DNA of 64,000 nucleotides from Symbiodinium natans (GCA_905221605.1 CAJNDS010000879.1:657559-721558); one strand, 5' to 3'. Positions 1-11,841 are shown, counted from the first letter of the stretch. Notes: a model not told the origin generated them from the sequence alone. A program made the numbers and translations.

Positions 1-1045
1 ACCCCCCCCCCCCCACCACCACCCCCCCCCCCGGCAAGACATCCGTGTCCGGTGGTCCTCAACTAAGGTGGATGCTGGCCTCATCCAACCCTTCACCAAG
101 GTGGCTTGGCGGCATGGAATGTTGACAGGCGCATGACCATGCTCCCAGCTTCACCTTGGCCCCTGTCCACAGGCTACGCAGACCCCAGATTTCCACTTGG
201 TTTGCATACGTCTCGATGATTTGTTTTGGCGCAGGTTGGAGGTGCCAGGACCGTTTCCATGCAGGGTGGACCAAAGGTGAACCTGCTCGTCCGGGCGGCG
301 TCCTCAGCTAAAGACGTTTTCTGTCACCTGTCTATCCACCTGCCCCAAAAAGGCCGCGAACTCGAACTTTGGCCAGCGAACGGGCCCACCTCCTGCTCCA
401 GAGAATGCCCCCCCGCCAAAGCAGGCGGGCATCAAGATTGCAGCACATTGGAGATAGTGTCCTGCCATGTCCTGCCGGAAGCCCATCTGAACGCAACCTC
501 ATCCTGCAAAGGGCCAAATGCCACACATGGTAAAAGCCTTGTCTGGACAGGTTTGGAACCAAAACCAGCAAAGTCAGGACCGACACACGGTGTGCTGTGG
601 GCGTGCGGTCCGTAGCGGCGTCTGTCTTGTGATGTGTGCATGTTCTTACAGAATGCAAGTGCAAGGCGTGGAGTACGCAAGCGGGGTGGATGTGGCCAAT
701 GGGCAAGGGCGTCAAGGGCGGCAAGGGCAAGGGATTTGGAGGCCGTGGCTTGCCCGTTGCCTGGTTCACCTGGTTCTTCCTACTTTTGTGGTGGCAAGGC
801 TGTGGCTGGGGCACCAGCAGTGGTGCGGCAGGACTTTGGTGGGGTAAGCTCTTTTTCCGGCAGCGGCGGAAGCCATAAAGTAATGCTTTAAGCTTGGGCT
901 TCATGATCTTGATGCCTGCCACCATCCTCACATTGCGGTTCTACACTACAATGTGCCCAAGCAGGATCAGGCATTCTGGCTGATGGTTCTTTTTTCGTAT
1001 TTTTTTCTGTTTTTTTTTCTTTCGTGTTTTTTATGGTTTCAGGTG
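1..1045. other. Mostly unassigned; possible Gly/Lys-rich exon
   Basis: The window opens with a C-rich tract (about 1-32). Most of the stretch has no recognisable gene. Around 650-770 on the plus strand a 3' splice-like sequence (TTCTTACAG) precedes an open segment. One frame there reads MGKGVKGGKGKGFGGRG from about 699, a Gly/Lys-rich composition common in dinoflagellate proteins; another frame gives a Gly/Gln-rich peptide. It could be an early exon of the WW-domain gene at 1743-2809, but a telomere-type array lies between, so the link is only a guess. Confidence 0.25.
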
Positions 1046-1262
1046 AACCCTAAACCCTAAACCCTAAACCCTAAACCCTAAACCCTGAAAAAAAAAACCC
1101 TAAACCCTAAACCCTAAACCCTAAACCCTAAACCCTAAACCCTAAACCCTAAACCCTAAACCCTAAACCCTAAACCCTAACCCTAAACCCTAAACCCTAA
1201 ACCCTAAACCCAAGACCATGAAAATACGAAAAAAAAACCAGAAAAATACGAAAAAAAAACCT
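986..1262. repeat. Interstitial telomere-type array inside an inverted repeat
   Basis: Positions 1046-1212 are near-perfect CCCTAAA heptamers, interrupted once by an A-run near 1087-1097 and once by a CCCTAA hexamer. The left flank (about 986-1037: T-runs, CGTATTTT, CTG, T-run, ATGGT) and the right flank (about 1216-1262: ACCATGAAAATACG, A-runs, CCAG, A-runs) are imperfect reverse complements. The telomere array therefore sits in the loop of a roughly 45-bp inverted repeat. CCCTAAA/TTTAGGG is the plant-type telomere unit, also used by dinoflagellates. Unrelated-looking sequence on both sides makes this interstitial rather than a chromosome end. Confidence 0.85.
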
Positions 1263-1742
1263 GGACCCGCAGGCATTCTCAAGCAAAGCCAACATGCCGG
1301 TGAAAAAGTTGTGCTTAAGTTGCATAAGTATCGATGTACCGACGGCTCTGTCGATGCAGGTCGTCTCAGGTTGTGTGAGGGGCACCAGCGTCCATCCATG
1401 AGCATGGGTGGTCAGGACGGCCTCCCCCCTTGGCAGCTGCTCTTGTTGGGCTGGCAGCGCTGGCCGCACCCGCTGCCGGACTGTTTGTTGTAAATGCAGT
1501 GGCCAGCAACGATAGTTTGGGCGGATCCTGTGCAAAAGTTGCAGGAAAGTGGCCTGTTCCAGCAGCTCCGCTCAGACCGCCCCTGGCTCGCACGAGTCCT
1601 TTGGATCCGTGCCAGACTGAGCTCGGACTTGCCTTTGCCTGAGGCAGGCGACACGGGTCCAGGGCAGTCAGGCTTGGGCAGCTTGGGCATCAGGTTTTTG
1701 TCAGTACTTCATACTCCTTGAGAGTCAGCTTTTGTCCCGCAG

Positions 1743-2809
1743 GCTCAGACCTGGTCTGGACAGCAAAGCAGCTGGCAAAGCGGCAACTGGAACAGCGACT
1801 GGAGCGGCAGCAGCAGCTGGAGTGGTAACGACTGGACCACTAACAATAGCAGCAGCTGGAAGAGTGGCCAGACTAGCTGGGAGAAAGACACTGCTGGCTG
1901 GGAAAATCGTGGTGACAGAGGGCAAAAGCAAGAGTGGCAAAGTCCACAGCAAGGCGAGTGTAGCCAGCTTCCATTGAGCTCAGGTAAGCATTAGCCGCTA
2001 GCCACACATGCCAGGGCAGCCCCAGCAAGGATTCCGTGGACAAGCCGCGGACAGCTCAGACGACCGTTCGCGAACGCCAAGGGGAAGGATCTTCCTCTGC
2101 ACAGCCAGCTACAGTTAACAAGTGATACACCACTACTAGAGCCACTATGCTCCTTTCCAGAAGCGCCACCTTTGTACCTTTTCCATTTCCTCTGTAGGGG
2201 TAGATTACTGGCCATGCCGCAAGACAACTCAACAGTCTGCTTCAGGACTTATACTGAGGTAAGAACGTTAGGGCTCGCGAGGATGGGACTCAAGATCCGA
2301 CGGCCACATGCATGGCCGATCATCATGAGCCACCAGTTCATCTTTGTCCTTTTGTTCTGGTCAGGAGCAGCGTTCCGCCAGCTGCAGAGAAAGCTCAGCA
2401 AGCTGAGCAAGTCCCCCACCCTTGGGAAGTTCATCACTGCAGTGAGTACCAGCCACTCAGCTGCAGTGAAAGGAAGGGGCAGAGAGAAAAGAGGAGAGAG
2501 GAGAGCTGGATCCTCGGAGCTGAAATCTTGGTTCTGGCCCCATTCTTGTAGAGCACCTTGCAACTTTTGTCAACTTTGCTTTTGTGCCGACGTTTAGCAG
2601 AAGTTAGACTGTGCTACTGGGTACTTTCGGAGCTATGCCGGCCTTGCCGGCGTTATGCATTCTAAGAGGGTGAGAGTCAGGCGAAGATGAGGCAAGGAGG
2701 AAAGGGACACACAGTTCTTGTGCAGCTTTGTTTCACAGAGAGTGCCAGGCTGGACTACTACTGGAACTCGGAAACTGGCGAATCGGTTTGGGAGAAGCCG
2801 ACCACGTAG
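1743..2809 (+). CDS. WW-domain protein, 3' exons of a W/S/Q-rich protein
   Basis: Five exons with compatible phases can be read: 1743-1983, 2015-2113, 2198-2258, 2365-2441 and 2739-2809 (stop TAG 2807-2809). The first is low complexity and rich in Trp, Ser, Gly and Gln (many S-W and N-W pairs), resembling disordered RNA-associated regions. The last two join inside a WW domain: PWEVHHC from exon 4, then the strand-turn segment with YYWN, TGE and the second Trp in WEKP from exon 5. The two signature Trp are 23 residues apart. WW domains bind proline-rich ligands, often in splicing or transcription factors. The first intron would be only 31 nt and the exon 2 donor is GTTAAC, so those two joins are weaker. 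The 5' end is not found; open sequence at 1494-1700 may hold an earlier exon. Confidence 0.6.
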
Positions 2810-3138
2810 AGAAAGAAAACAGGTTGCCGAGCGTTACCTCTCAGAGATTGGTGCTGTTGACTTGCGAGTGCAGCAGCAGCAGTAGTACCTGAGAATTCAC
2901 CCATCGTTTGTAGTATCACCACGTCAACATGTCCGGGCATTCATTTTTAATGTAGGGTTGTGCACCGAGGATTAGCCAGGTTAGGCAAGGTAGCGTTGCT
3001 ATGTACGCAGCTCGGCTGAGCAATCGGTGTGACCGGGTCGGATATGTTGGAGGATGCTTCGAGGATGGTGAGGTTACCCTCGATTTTGGGTTTAGGGTCA
3101 ATGCTTTCGTGCCCTTGCATAGACTCTCGGGGATGGCA

Positions 3139-3190
<52 letters not shown>

Positions 3191-3195
3191 TGCAG

Positions 3196-3226
<31 letters not shown>

Positions 3227-4163
3227 GGTTCCTTTTTCGGGGGGGACTCCTAAGTGCTGAGAAGAAGAAGAAGAAGAAGAAGAGAGGGAGAAAGCGCTTC
3301 GAGTGCGGGGGGGGGGGGGGGGGGGGTCACTCCCCTCAAGCCCCATAGAAGAAGAAGAGGGAGAAAGCGAGAGAAGAAAACGCAATGCTTTGTCCTAACA
3401 TCGGACGTTTTGCCACCCACGACAGCCCAAGGAGGCGCTCCCCTTCGGGGGGGCTAAGAGAGAGACAAAAAAACACATGCTTGAACAGTCGTTTTCACTG
3501 ATCCGAGTTGTTTTGAGATGTTGCGCAATGCTTGGGACTGCAGCGCCCTTGCTTCCAGCCTTTCCGTGTCCTCTCATGTCATTGTACCGCTCTTATATCA
3601 TGTCGGAAGTTTGCGAGCACATCCTTCTTCAGGCTCATTGCTGCGGGGCCCCTGAGCTTCTGTAAAGGTCAGACGGGGGGGGCGGCTCCCAGACCAGGCA
3701 AGGTTCGAGCTCTGTGCGAGGTTCCGGCTCCTCCAAGCGATCTCGGCTGGGGGGGGTTTGATCGCGGCTGGAGGCCGAGGCACATAGTCAGAATTTGTTA
3801 TTCCCCACCAGACTATGGGGCGACTCGGTAAAAAACCTATGAGTTTCTTCTTATTGCGCATCATGAAACCATGCAGGGCGGGGAGATCATAGGGCAGATC
3901 GCAAATTTCGAAGCATGGCCAATGATGCATAGACAGACAACGCAAGACATGTGCTGGTTCCACTTGGAATCAGTAGCCGAGCTGCACAATGAGTTCATGA
4001 ATCAATGTTGTGTGGATCCTTGTGTGGCTTGTATTCCTCCGTGATTGCTCACACGTTTTCTTGTTTTTGATTTGTGGATGGTCGCCTGAACCCGCAGCTG
4101 GTTGTCGTACTCCATCTCTGCCCCACAGATTGTCACGTGTACGACTCGTACGTAGTGTTGCGA
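2810..4163. other. Non-coding stretch with microsatellites
   Basis: No supported gene. It contains a (GA)n tract at about 3141-3228 with scattered C and T interruptions, an (AAG)n tract at about 3262-3283, and a pure G-run of about 20 at 3307-3326. Open frames here (Arg/Glu- or Ser/Leu-rich) are translations of the microsatellites. A short hairpin with a TTCG loop lies at 3438-3453. The last ~150 bases before 4164 are the likely 5' UTR or leader of the ubiquitin-like gene. Confidence 0.7.
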
Positions 4164-5585
4164 ATGGCCCTGGCGTTGCAGATCAAAGCCGCTGGCGGAG
4201 TGGACTTTAGCATCGAGGTTGAAGCCTCGGCCACAGTACAAGATGTCAAGATCGCAGCCACATCCGGCTGCGATATGGATCCGGAGGTCATGAAGGCCCG
4301 AGATAGGAATGCCTGGTTTGCTCTCTGTGTGCGGCTGTTGTGCGCGTCTGCGTACGCCGTACGCGCACGTGCATCCGCACGTGCGCATGCACGTGCGCAT
4401 GCACGTGCGCGTGCGGGTGGTGGGTGGGTGGGTGGGTGGGTGGGTGGGTGGGTGGGTGGGTGGGTGGGTGGGTGGGTTGATGTGTGTGTGTGTGAGGTTC
4501 GATTGCATTAGTTATGTTCTAGGATGAGAGTGCCGCAGCCCAAGACTCATGTGTCACTTTGCGCGGAGGTCATTTTCAAGGGCAAGGTCCTAAAGGACGA
4601 GGATGCTTTAGCAAGCTACGATATCCAAACAGGTGGCATTCTGCACATTGCCAAAGGCATGAGTAAACCTGTCACCCAACGGGCGCAATGCGAGAACCAA
4701 AGCTCTGGATATGCAGGAGGCCAAGAACCTGACAGTGGAAAGCAGACCATAGAGATCCACTTTAAAGGCCCTAGCAGTGTGGAGGTTCGCTCAGAGTTCC
4801 GCGAAACGGACACTGTGGAACAGCTTCGTCAATTTGCCAGCTCCGAGTTCCAAATGAATCCTGACGAACTACACCTGCTGCACAAAGGCAAGATTCTCAA
4901 AGACGGTGACTCTGTGGGCACCTCTGGCCTGGCTGCCGGCTCGGTACTGAGAGTTGCGCGACGGCACACCGAGAAAGACGCAACGGATGTAACCAACACC
5001 ACCGTGCAAATGAATTCCGTTATAGAGGAATCTGGTGCGCCAATGCCTATGGCATGGGACAGTGCGAGCAATGGGCAGGGCGAGTTGGAGCAAATTCGGA
5101 CCATGGCCCGGACCTTGGGTTTACCGATGGGGCCACTGGAGCAGGTCTTGCGCGAAGTACCCCCGCAACAAGCGATGGCAGCGGCAATGCAGGAGATGGC
5201 GCGCTTGCGACGTGCGCCACCTGTTGGTGAGACTGCTGCTGCGATGCAAGCTAGGTGGGATCGCGAGGCGGCTGACATGGCACGACAGGTGCGAGCCTAC
5301 CTGTCACGGGAGGAGGAGGGAGGGCAGGAAGAGAACGGAGATGAAGAGCTGTTGGCCGACATTTCCCGAACCCTAGCAGAGGCGAGGGCGCGCGGAGCTC
5401 CTGTGCCAAATGCTGCAGTTTTCGTGGACCGTGCAGTGGCTAGAAGACGCCAAGCACGGGAGCTGCATGCGCGCATGGCGCGTGAGGCCAGTGGGTTGGA
5501 CCCGGAAATCGAGGACGCTTTTGCTGCGGCAGAGCAGTCCCTTGCTGCTGCGGCGAGGGCGCCACGCCGTCTCGGAGACCACTGA
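4164..5585 (+). CDS. Protein with two ubiquitin-like domains
   Basis: Exon 1 runs from ATG 4164 to 4286 (donor GT at 4287) and gives the first half of a ubiquitin-like fold starting MALALQIKAAGG. Exon 2 starts at about 4539 (acceptor AG 4537-4538; other in-frame AGs are possible) and continues with VIFKGKVLKDEDALASY, matching the ubiquitin 'LIFAGKQLEDGRTL' segment, to the TGA at 5583-5585. A second ubiquitin-like domain lies at about 4743-4970 (start QTIEIHFKG; LLHKGKILKDGDSV). The remaining ~200 residues are Ala/Arg/Glu-rich and helical, with no C-terminal Gly-Gly, so it is not a conjugated modifier. The family is ubiquilin-like in layout, a UBL plus helical region, but no STI1 or UBA motif is evident. 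The function is unknown; a proteasome or chaperone adaptor role is inference only. The intron contains a (TGGG)n tract. Confidence 0.75.
4418..4476. repeat. (TGGG)n tetranucleotide repeat within intron
   Basis: About fifteen TGGG units lie between the two exons of the ubiquitin-like gene. They are preceded by alternating GTGC/GCAC purine-pyrimidine sequence (4360-4415), which could adopt Z-DNA. The G-runs can form quadruplexes on the transcribed RNA. Confidence 0.9.
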
Positions 5586-8500
5586 TGCGAGAGAAAAGTT
5601 AGGCAAGTGTAGCATCGTTCCAGCATGTTGCTACATTCATACAACACATTTTTGTAAACACCTGCACATCTCAATCTTGCCATGGAGTCAGATTAGATTG
5701 CTGCTGCATTTGTCCCAAGTCGAGAAGCTTAGATCAATTCCCAGCCGCCGCAGAGTAGTGCCAACACGCATCTAAGCGCGCAGGCCCTCTCCACAAAAAA
5801 AGCCCGTGTCCCATGCGGCCAAGCATGATGCGTGATGCCTCTGCTACAGGTTTTCAGCATGTGTAGCTTACGGCTGATCTTTTGTGGTTCGCGGCTTCTT
5901 CATGTTGCTTCTGCATCGTTAGTTTGCTGCTTCTTGCTGTTGCTTTCGTTGGCGCCTGTGTTCCTCCTGAGCATTTGCTGTCGTGGGGCAATTAAAAACA
6001 CTCGCCGTGTGTGCTACACAGAAACGAGCACGGTATCTGTCGGTTTGTCGCGTTTCGGGTTGACAAGCGGGTGTTCCGAAGGTCTGGGAAGGCTGTTTGT
6101 TGTTTGTGACCCTTCGCACCCCCCCCCCCCCACTTCCCGGTGTGCAGACCTATCTGTCCCTGCCCTTGATCCACGTGAGGGAGCTCGGCACGAGGAAGCC
6201 GTAGACACTGCCTCCAACAGTAGAGTAGTGTGGTTCGTTCAATTGAGTGGCTGCCAAGGACTAGCAAGGCCAAGATGTTTTGTACATGCCCGTGTGAGCG
6301 AGGGCAACTTGCAGACCTGAAAGCTTCGTCTACACATTCTACACGCTGGGTTTGAGGGCCTTTGCTCCCACCTCGGCTCTTGCTGAAGTGCGCAAGTGTC
6401 ATGCTACTCGTATTTCGAGGCGGCTGTGGCGATGGCAGCTTGGGCATGCGCCTTTGATTTTTACAGCGGGTGCTGGACGATCCCATGCATTTTTGTTGTC
6501 AGCTTTCTTGCATCTCATTCAATCCACCGGTCTCTTAGTGTTTGTCAAACCGAAGATAAAACGTCATCACCTGTGGCAGACGGAGAGTAGATGGGTTGCA
6601 ACATTACCTTTCTGCAGCCTTCTTAGCTGGCTCGTGGCAAAGCCACGCGCAGCTCTCCAGGCCAGGCTGTTCTTTGCTGGGGATCACAGTAAATTAGCCT
6701 GCTTGACCAGGCCAACGTCCCCGTAAGTCATCAGTTGGCATTAGAAAGTAGAGCATCTCAGTTGTGGGAGATGTGTTGCTGTGCTTTGAGAAGACATCGT
6801 TAGAAATGTTCTATTTGTTTTCAAAAATATTATTTTTGAAAACAGTTTCTGCACATTTCAATTTCTGCTTGTTTGTATCTGTTTGAGACGAAGGGACCTC
6901 GCCGATTTGTGTTCCCAGTTGCTCCCCCCGTTTCTTTCTCCTGGAGGCCCAAAATGGATGCTATGCGCAAGCGTAGCAACACGTGGCAGTTCCTGGGTTG
7001 CAGCCATGTGCGGGAGAGGTGAGTGTGCAGCTTGTGTAAATTTAGTGCATTTCTTGCTTTTCAGTGTATTTCAGTGTCGTGAGCTCAGGCATGGGGACCC
7101 AAGCCTGGACATGGCAATGACAGTGTGTGCTGACAGCACCCTCAGTGCCGCTTCAGGCCCGAGCTTGCAAGATTCCGCAAGGGCACACATCGGCAACATT
7201 CACAAGATTTCACAAATGATTGCATGCACACGTCGTTCATGCGTTTTCCCCAAGCTCGGCGTGGGCTGTTGGCATTTGACCTCTGCTGTTCTCCTCGCCC
7301 GCTGGGCCTCCCGCTCCTAGAGTCCTAGAGAATCACAATTCCATAAGGGAATCCTGTAATTGGAGTATCCCTGTGGAGCCCAATGGCCCAACCTCAGCCC
7401 CTCGAGGATGGAGTTCCCACAAAGTAGGGCCCGTCAAGTTTCTTGGCTTTGTTTGAGATGAAGATGCTCATTCGGTATGCTTTGCTGCAAGGCCCCTTGA
7501 TGAGTGGCCGGAAGAGCTGCCGACAGGGCACAGTTGCAGTATTCTCAGGATGCCTATTGTCGTATCATGGGCAACCTATGTGCACCATGGTGTAGCAGCT
7601 GCATCTAATTAGTAATTAGAAAGGCTCGATCGCTCGAACCGCGGCGCACCGCACTGTCAGACGCCCCCGCGCCTCGGCGAAATAAGTGCAAGGAAAGCCA
7701 AGTCCAAAGACTTAAGATTCGCTGGTGGTGCTGACTGCGTAGGAGATGCAAGACAGATAATTCTGTTGTAGCAGCCTCGTCATGCTGTAGCGCCTGTAAA
7801 AGCCTGAGAATTGCAAAGCTGAGGCAATGGAAAGGATGCTCCGAGTAAATGTTGGACTCAGTGCAGAATCCAAGAGCGGCCCGGCTTGTTGATCTTGCAA
7901 CGGCAGACTTGCTATGACAGGCGCAGCAAATGCATGAAATTATGGCTCTGTGCAGGCATCGTTGTCGATGGTGCCACCACAGTAGCAAAGCTGCGGCGGA
8001 AGATTCAGGCACAGTGGCCGAGCAGCTTTGTCAGCTGTGCCATGCTTTGCCATGCCGTGCCTCCAAGACCCACAAGGATCCGAGTGTCTGCCACAGTCTG
8101 CCACACTTCGGCTGCACAGGAGGTGTCTGGAGTTTCACAGCGCGCTCAAATGCTGTCAATTTGTGGCCGGGCTCTGGGCAGCAACTCGGATGTGACAATT
8201 TGATTCTGTGGATGCGATGTTTCATGGTGCTCCTCTCACCTTTTGTTGTTCCACACTGTTCCACCCAGGCTGCGTGGATCACCAGCTCCTGCGTCTCGTC
8301 CGCACACAGGAACGCTGTTTGACCTGTCGCTTCTCGGCAAGCCCCATGGCCCATGGGCTGGATTCGGCTCGATGGGGCGGATGGGGCGGATGGGGCCCAA
8401 GATGCCCCAGAGTAACAGCGCATTCGAGACGCCATTTGACACCCACAAAGCAAAGGTCCGAAGTGGCGCCGGAGGTGTTCTACTGTGATGGCATCGACGT

Positions 8501-9900
8501 GACCGTTCTCAGACGGTGTAGCGAGGCGCAGGTGCCTCAACGTCGAGTTCTAGACATGCACGGTCACAGTCTTGAGGTATCTTGAGGTTGGGTTTCAGGC
8601 TGGAGTGAAGAGTGAAGATCGTGCCACTATGTGTCACTCAATTCCTCTGCCGCTAGCCATGCCAGGCAGAGTGGCTAGACATGCTGGAGCGGGGCGATGA
8701 GTCAGCGCGCGCTGGACTTTTTTCAGGCAGCTTGTGCACCATTGTCCCCGCTTTCCTGCGTAGTGTGAGAAGCTTGCGGCAGCAGTTATGACAAGCCTGT
8801 GCGACACGTACTTGTTTTGCGGGCTTTGCCCGTCTGTGTTTTTTGGTCGGCCCTGAGGGAGGTGAACTTCTTGTAGTCTCGTTCCAAGCACGTCAGAGAG
8901 CTCCAGGTTGGAATGCGTTAGTATGTAGAGCAGACAGCCGCTCACAGAGCTCTTGGCAACGCTTGGCTAAGGTGTGTCGTAGATCCTAGTCCCCTAAACA
9001 GTACAGCTTCGCTGAGTTTTCTTCCGAAAAAGCCTGAGAACTTGCAGGAACGACGCCCAAAGTTAAAGAGCACGGTATCTACCGACTACAATACGGACGG
9101 GCAACATGACAGTCGCATGGCAGCACGCACACACACACACACACATGCATGTACCCGTAGGACACTTACGGTCCAGATTGCAGATGCGATCTTGCGCCCG
9201 GAACTGTTCGTTGATTTTGAGAAATGAGTATGAAATTGTATGAAAGTCGCGGTATCCATGCTGCAGGCGTGGCCAGAGATCTACAGGAGCTCTGCGATTT
9301 CAACCGCCTCTCCCGTTTCAGACACGTGCTTCAAGAGCAGCTTGAGTTGCAAGGCCACACGTGCCCCGTGACAGGGGTCCACGAGTCTACGGTATTCGGT
9401 TGACGGACGGGGCGATTTAGACGGCCAGTGGAGTTGGGTATAGTTGGGTCTAATTACGCTGTTGGCACATTTGCAGATACTTACCAGAAGAGGAGTGCTG
9501 CAGGAATTCCCTCAGATCTTCCCAGGCACATGATGAATGATGCGCACAGATATGCCTTTCATCGCCTCTCAGCTTCAGCCAAGAAATTCGCAAGTGAAAG
9601 TGCATTTGCGCAACCATGTGCGGTGTCTAAGGTTTGCGAGTACACCTTCTTCACGAGCGATGCCCCTTTACGCATCCTGGCGTGTGGCGGAGTGAAGTTT
9701 GTCCCTTGGCGGCATGGTGTTGCTTGCAATTCATTCTCAGCAGCTCAAATGTTAGATTTATGGCGTATAGGGCCGAGTGCTTAACCCCCCCCCCCCCCAC
9801 CCCGACACAAGATCTGTTGACCCTTGAGGCCAATGGCTGCAGGAGGCCTGACCCTGTGGTTCCATACGTGTTGATGGCGAAGCTTCGAGACAGAGAGACA
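5586..9900. other. No recognisable gene; scattered exon-like fragments
   Basis: I see no family-level match. Features noted: a C-run at 6120-6131; a near-perfect palindrome at 6816-6844; and a peptide frame at about 7963-8025 reading VVDGATTVAKLRRKIQ, which resembles the 'TVxxLKxxI' helix of ubiquitin-like domains and could be an early exon of the DUF4116-like gene downstream (weak). The segment at 8463-8580 is open in one frame (EVAPEVFYCDGIDVTVL) and may be an exon. A (CA)n tract lies at 9127-9145 and a C-run at 9784-9799. Coding cannot be confirmed. Confidence 0.4.
6816..6844. repeat. Perfect 13-bp inverted repeat with 3-nt loop
   Basis: TGTTTTCAAAAAT (6816-6828), loop ATT, then its exact reverse complement (6832-6844). 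It lies in a locally AT-rich patch of otherwise GC-rich sequence. It could be the terminal or central part of a small inverted-repeat element, or a transcription terminator-like hairpin; nothing else marks it. Confidence 0.8.
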
Positions 9901-10078
9901 CAACTTGGCTTTCGGCAAGGGGCTGAATGCACACTGAGAGGACGAGACCTTTCTCTTGATGGCCTTGGAGATCAACAACCCTGCCGCGGAGGTCCACACT
10001 CCCATACTGTCACTCAGAGAAACTCACGCAAGGAGGTTCGAAGACTGCTTGTCCTATTCCCGTCTATTCAGTTCTCGG

Positions 10079-10324
10079 TCTCTCTCTCTCTCTCTCTCTC
10101 TCGGGTCTTTTTCTCTTTCCAGAATTGGCCTTCGAAAAAGACTTGTTAAGGCTGTATGGGGCGAGGGAGCAGATCCAGGCCAAGCTGGACTTGGCAAAGA
10201 TGCTGGCAGGCCGAGGGTCCATCCGTCGGTCCCGGTACCCTCACAAGGTCCTCAATATTCACTCCTCCCTTCCTCCCTTCCTTCCTCCCTCTCTCCCTCC
10301 CTCTCTCCCTCCCTTGCTTCCTTG
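10079..10324. repeat. (TC)n and CCTT/CTCC microsatellites
   Basis: Pyrimidine-rich tracts at 10079-10103 (TC)n and 10263-10322 (CCTCCCTT-like) separate open but unrecognised segments. Both could serve as the polypyrimidine part of an intron. Confidence 0.8.
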
Positions 10325-10834
10325 AAAAGAGTATCGTGGAGCACATGTTCTGATGAGAGCGGTGTCTGTGTGTTGATGATCGTGTTGATGAATTGTTGAA
10401 GGCTGGATCAGTGCTGTGCTGTGCCCTTTCAGTTTCTCAGACGGATTCCTGCCATCAGGAAACCCTCGCGTAGACCCCCTGGTGCTGGCTGATGTCGCGC
10501 CGCGGGTCGCTTCGCAGCACCTGATAGAGTCATGTACATCTGGAAGTGTGGCTGCTTGTCGCTTGATCGCTGCTGTGAGGTCTTGCATGACCGCGAATTC
10601 TTGCTAATTGCTGCACGAAGGCCCTGTCTGCGGGCAAGCTGCGGTAGAAGCGCACTTCACTAGCTGCAGCACGCATGTGAAGGAGTGGAGCCATTTTGCA
10701 GATGGCTGCCCCCGAGTTGCAGCAGGACTAGCCTGCACAATCAGGCGTCCAGGCCAATTTGGCAGCAGGAACATAGATGTTTGAAGCTCCGATCGCTACT
10801 GCGATCGTGCTCGAAGAAGCAGCCGAGAAGTGCT

Positions 10835-11841
10835 GTGCCTCAAGAGGATTTGGAGTTGGTCAAGGCCTGCGTCATGCAGTCTGGCAGTGCGCTGCGGCCG
10901 CGTGCTTGATTGAAGATGTGTCGATCGATCCGTCAGTTTGCTGCACGAGAGGGTCTTTGTAGCATCGTGATTTGTTGGTCACTTGCTGGCTAAGGTTCGT
11001 AGCTCCTGAGCTCAAAGCCAACAAGGACATTGTGTCTGGGCAGCACCGCAGATCTGCGATGCTAGGGCGGTTCCACAAAGCATTCTGGTTGTCGGCAGAT
11101 GTCGGCAGTAGGAAACAAAGCCAGCCACACGGTGGCCTTGGGCAGTCCGCTGTCCGGAGACTGACAGAGAACTGACAGGTTCTCCGCGCAGTTGGGAACA
11201 GTGGCCTCGCCCTCGAGCACGCTGCGTGGGAGCTGAGGGATGATGAGGAGGCAGTTGCCAAAAACGGTTACCCAGAAGGTACTTTGGATCGTTGCGTGGC
11301 GTGCGCTCAATTGCAGGTTGTGCAAAATGCCGTGCGCTGCACGGGCCTAGCCCTGGAGTTTGCCTCCACCAGGCCTCTGTGAGTGGCGGCGTGCAACGTG
11401 CCGAAGCCTGTTCTCAGTGATGTGTGGACGGGAGGCTCAAAGCGCTTCGCAAGATTGTCTTGGAGTCCGTGAGCCAGGACGGTTGTGCAATTATGCCGCT
11501 CGCCTACACTGTTGGTTCATCATTCCAGCAGGGACGGCATTATTTGTTAGGCGTTGCAGATGCCTTGCGCACTGCTTGCGCATGTCAGTGTCCGACCCCC
11601 CTGATCTTCTGGTGCACACTGAGGTTTGCAACTGAGGCACTGAAGGATGACATAGACATAGTCAGTCGAGCTGTACAGGTTTCAGGCCTGCTCCGTTGTT
11701 AAACGACATGCTTGTCGTTCAATTGTGAACGTAGGCGCCTCGATTTCTGTTGCGTGATGCAAGCATTGCTGTCATGCAGGCCAGGCCCTGAAGCATGTGT
11801 CGGCGCGTTTGCGCAACTCGCGCGAGGCGAATGAGCACTGA
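10835..11841 (+). CDS. DUF4116-like repeat protein (several exons)
   Basis: Several short open segments on one strand share the DUF4116 repeat pattern (A-L-x-[FY]-A-[ST]-x-x-L-[KR]-x-[DN]-x-x-[IV]-V-x-x-A-V-x-x-x-G). They are: about 10835-10900 (EDLELVKACVMQSGSAL), 10990-11034 (LRFVAPELKANKDIV), 11192-11255 (SGLALEHAAWELRDDEEAV), 11317-11378 (VVQNAVRCTGLALEFAS), about 11424-11500 (RKIVLESVSQDGCAI), about 11610-11685 (LRFATEALKDDIDIV) and 11780-11841 (ALKHVSARLRNSRE, stop TGA). The 11317 exon follows an AG|G acceptor and ends at a GTGAGT donor. DUF4116 repeats of ~50 residues occur in tandem in protists and large DNA viruses; their function is unknown. Segment boundaries and phases are approximate, and the gene's 5' end was not found. 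Confidence 0.6.

Noticed and set aside
1-1262. Chromosome end
   Set aside because: The telomere array is short, interrupted and flanked on both sides by non-telomeric sequence, so it is interstitial.
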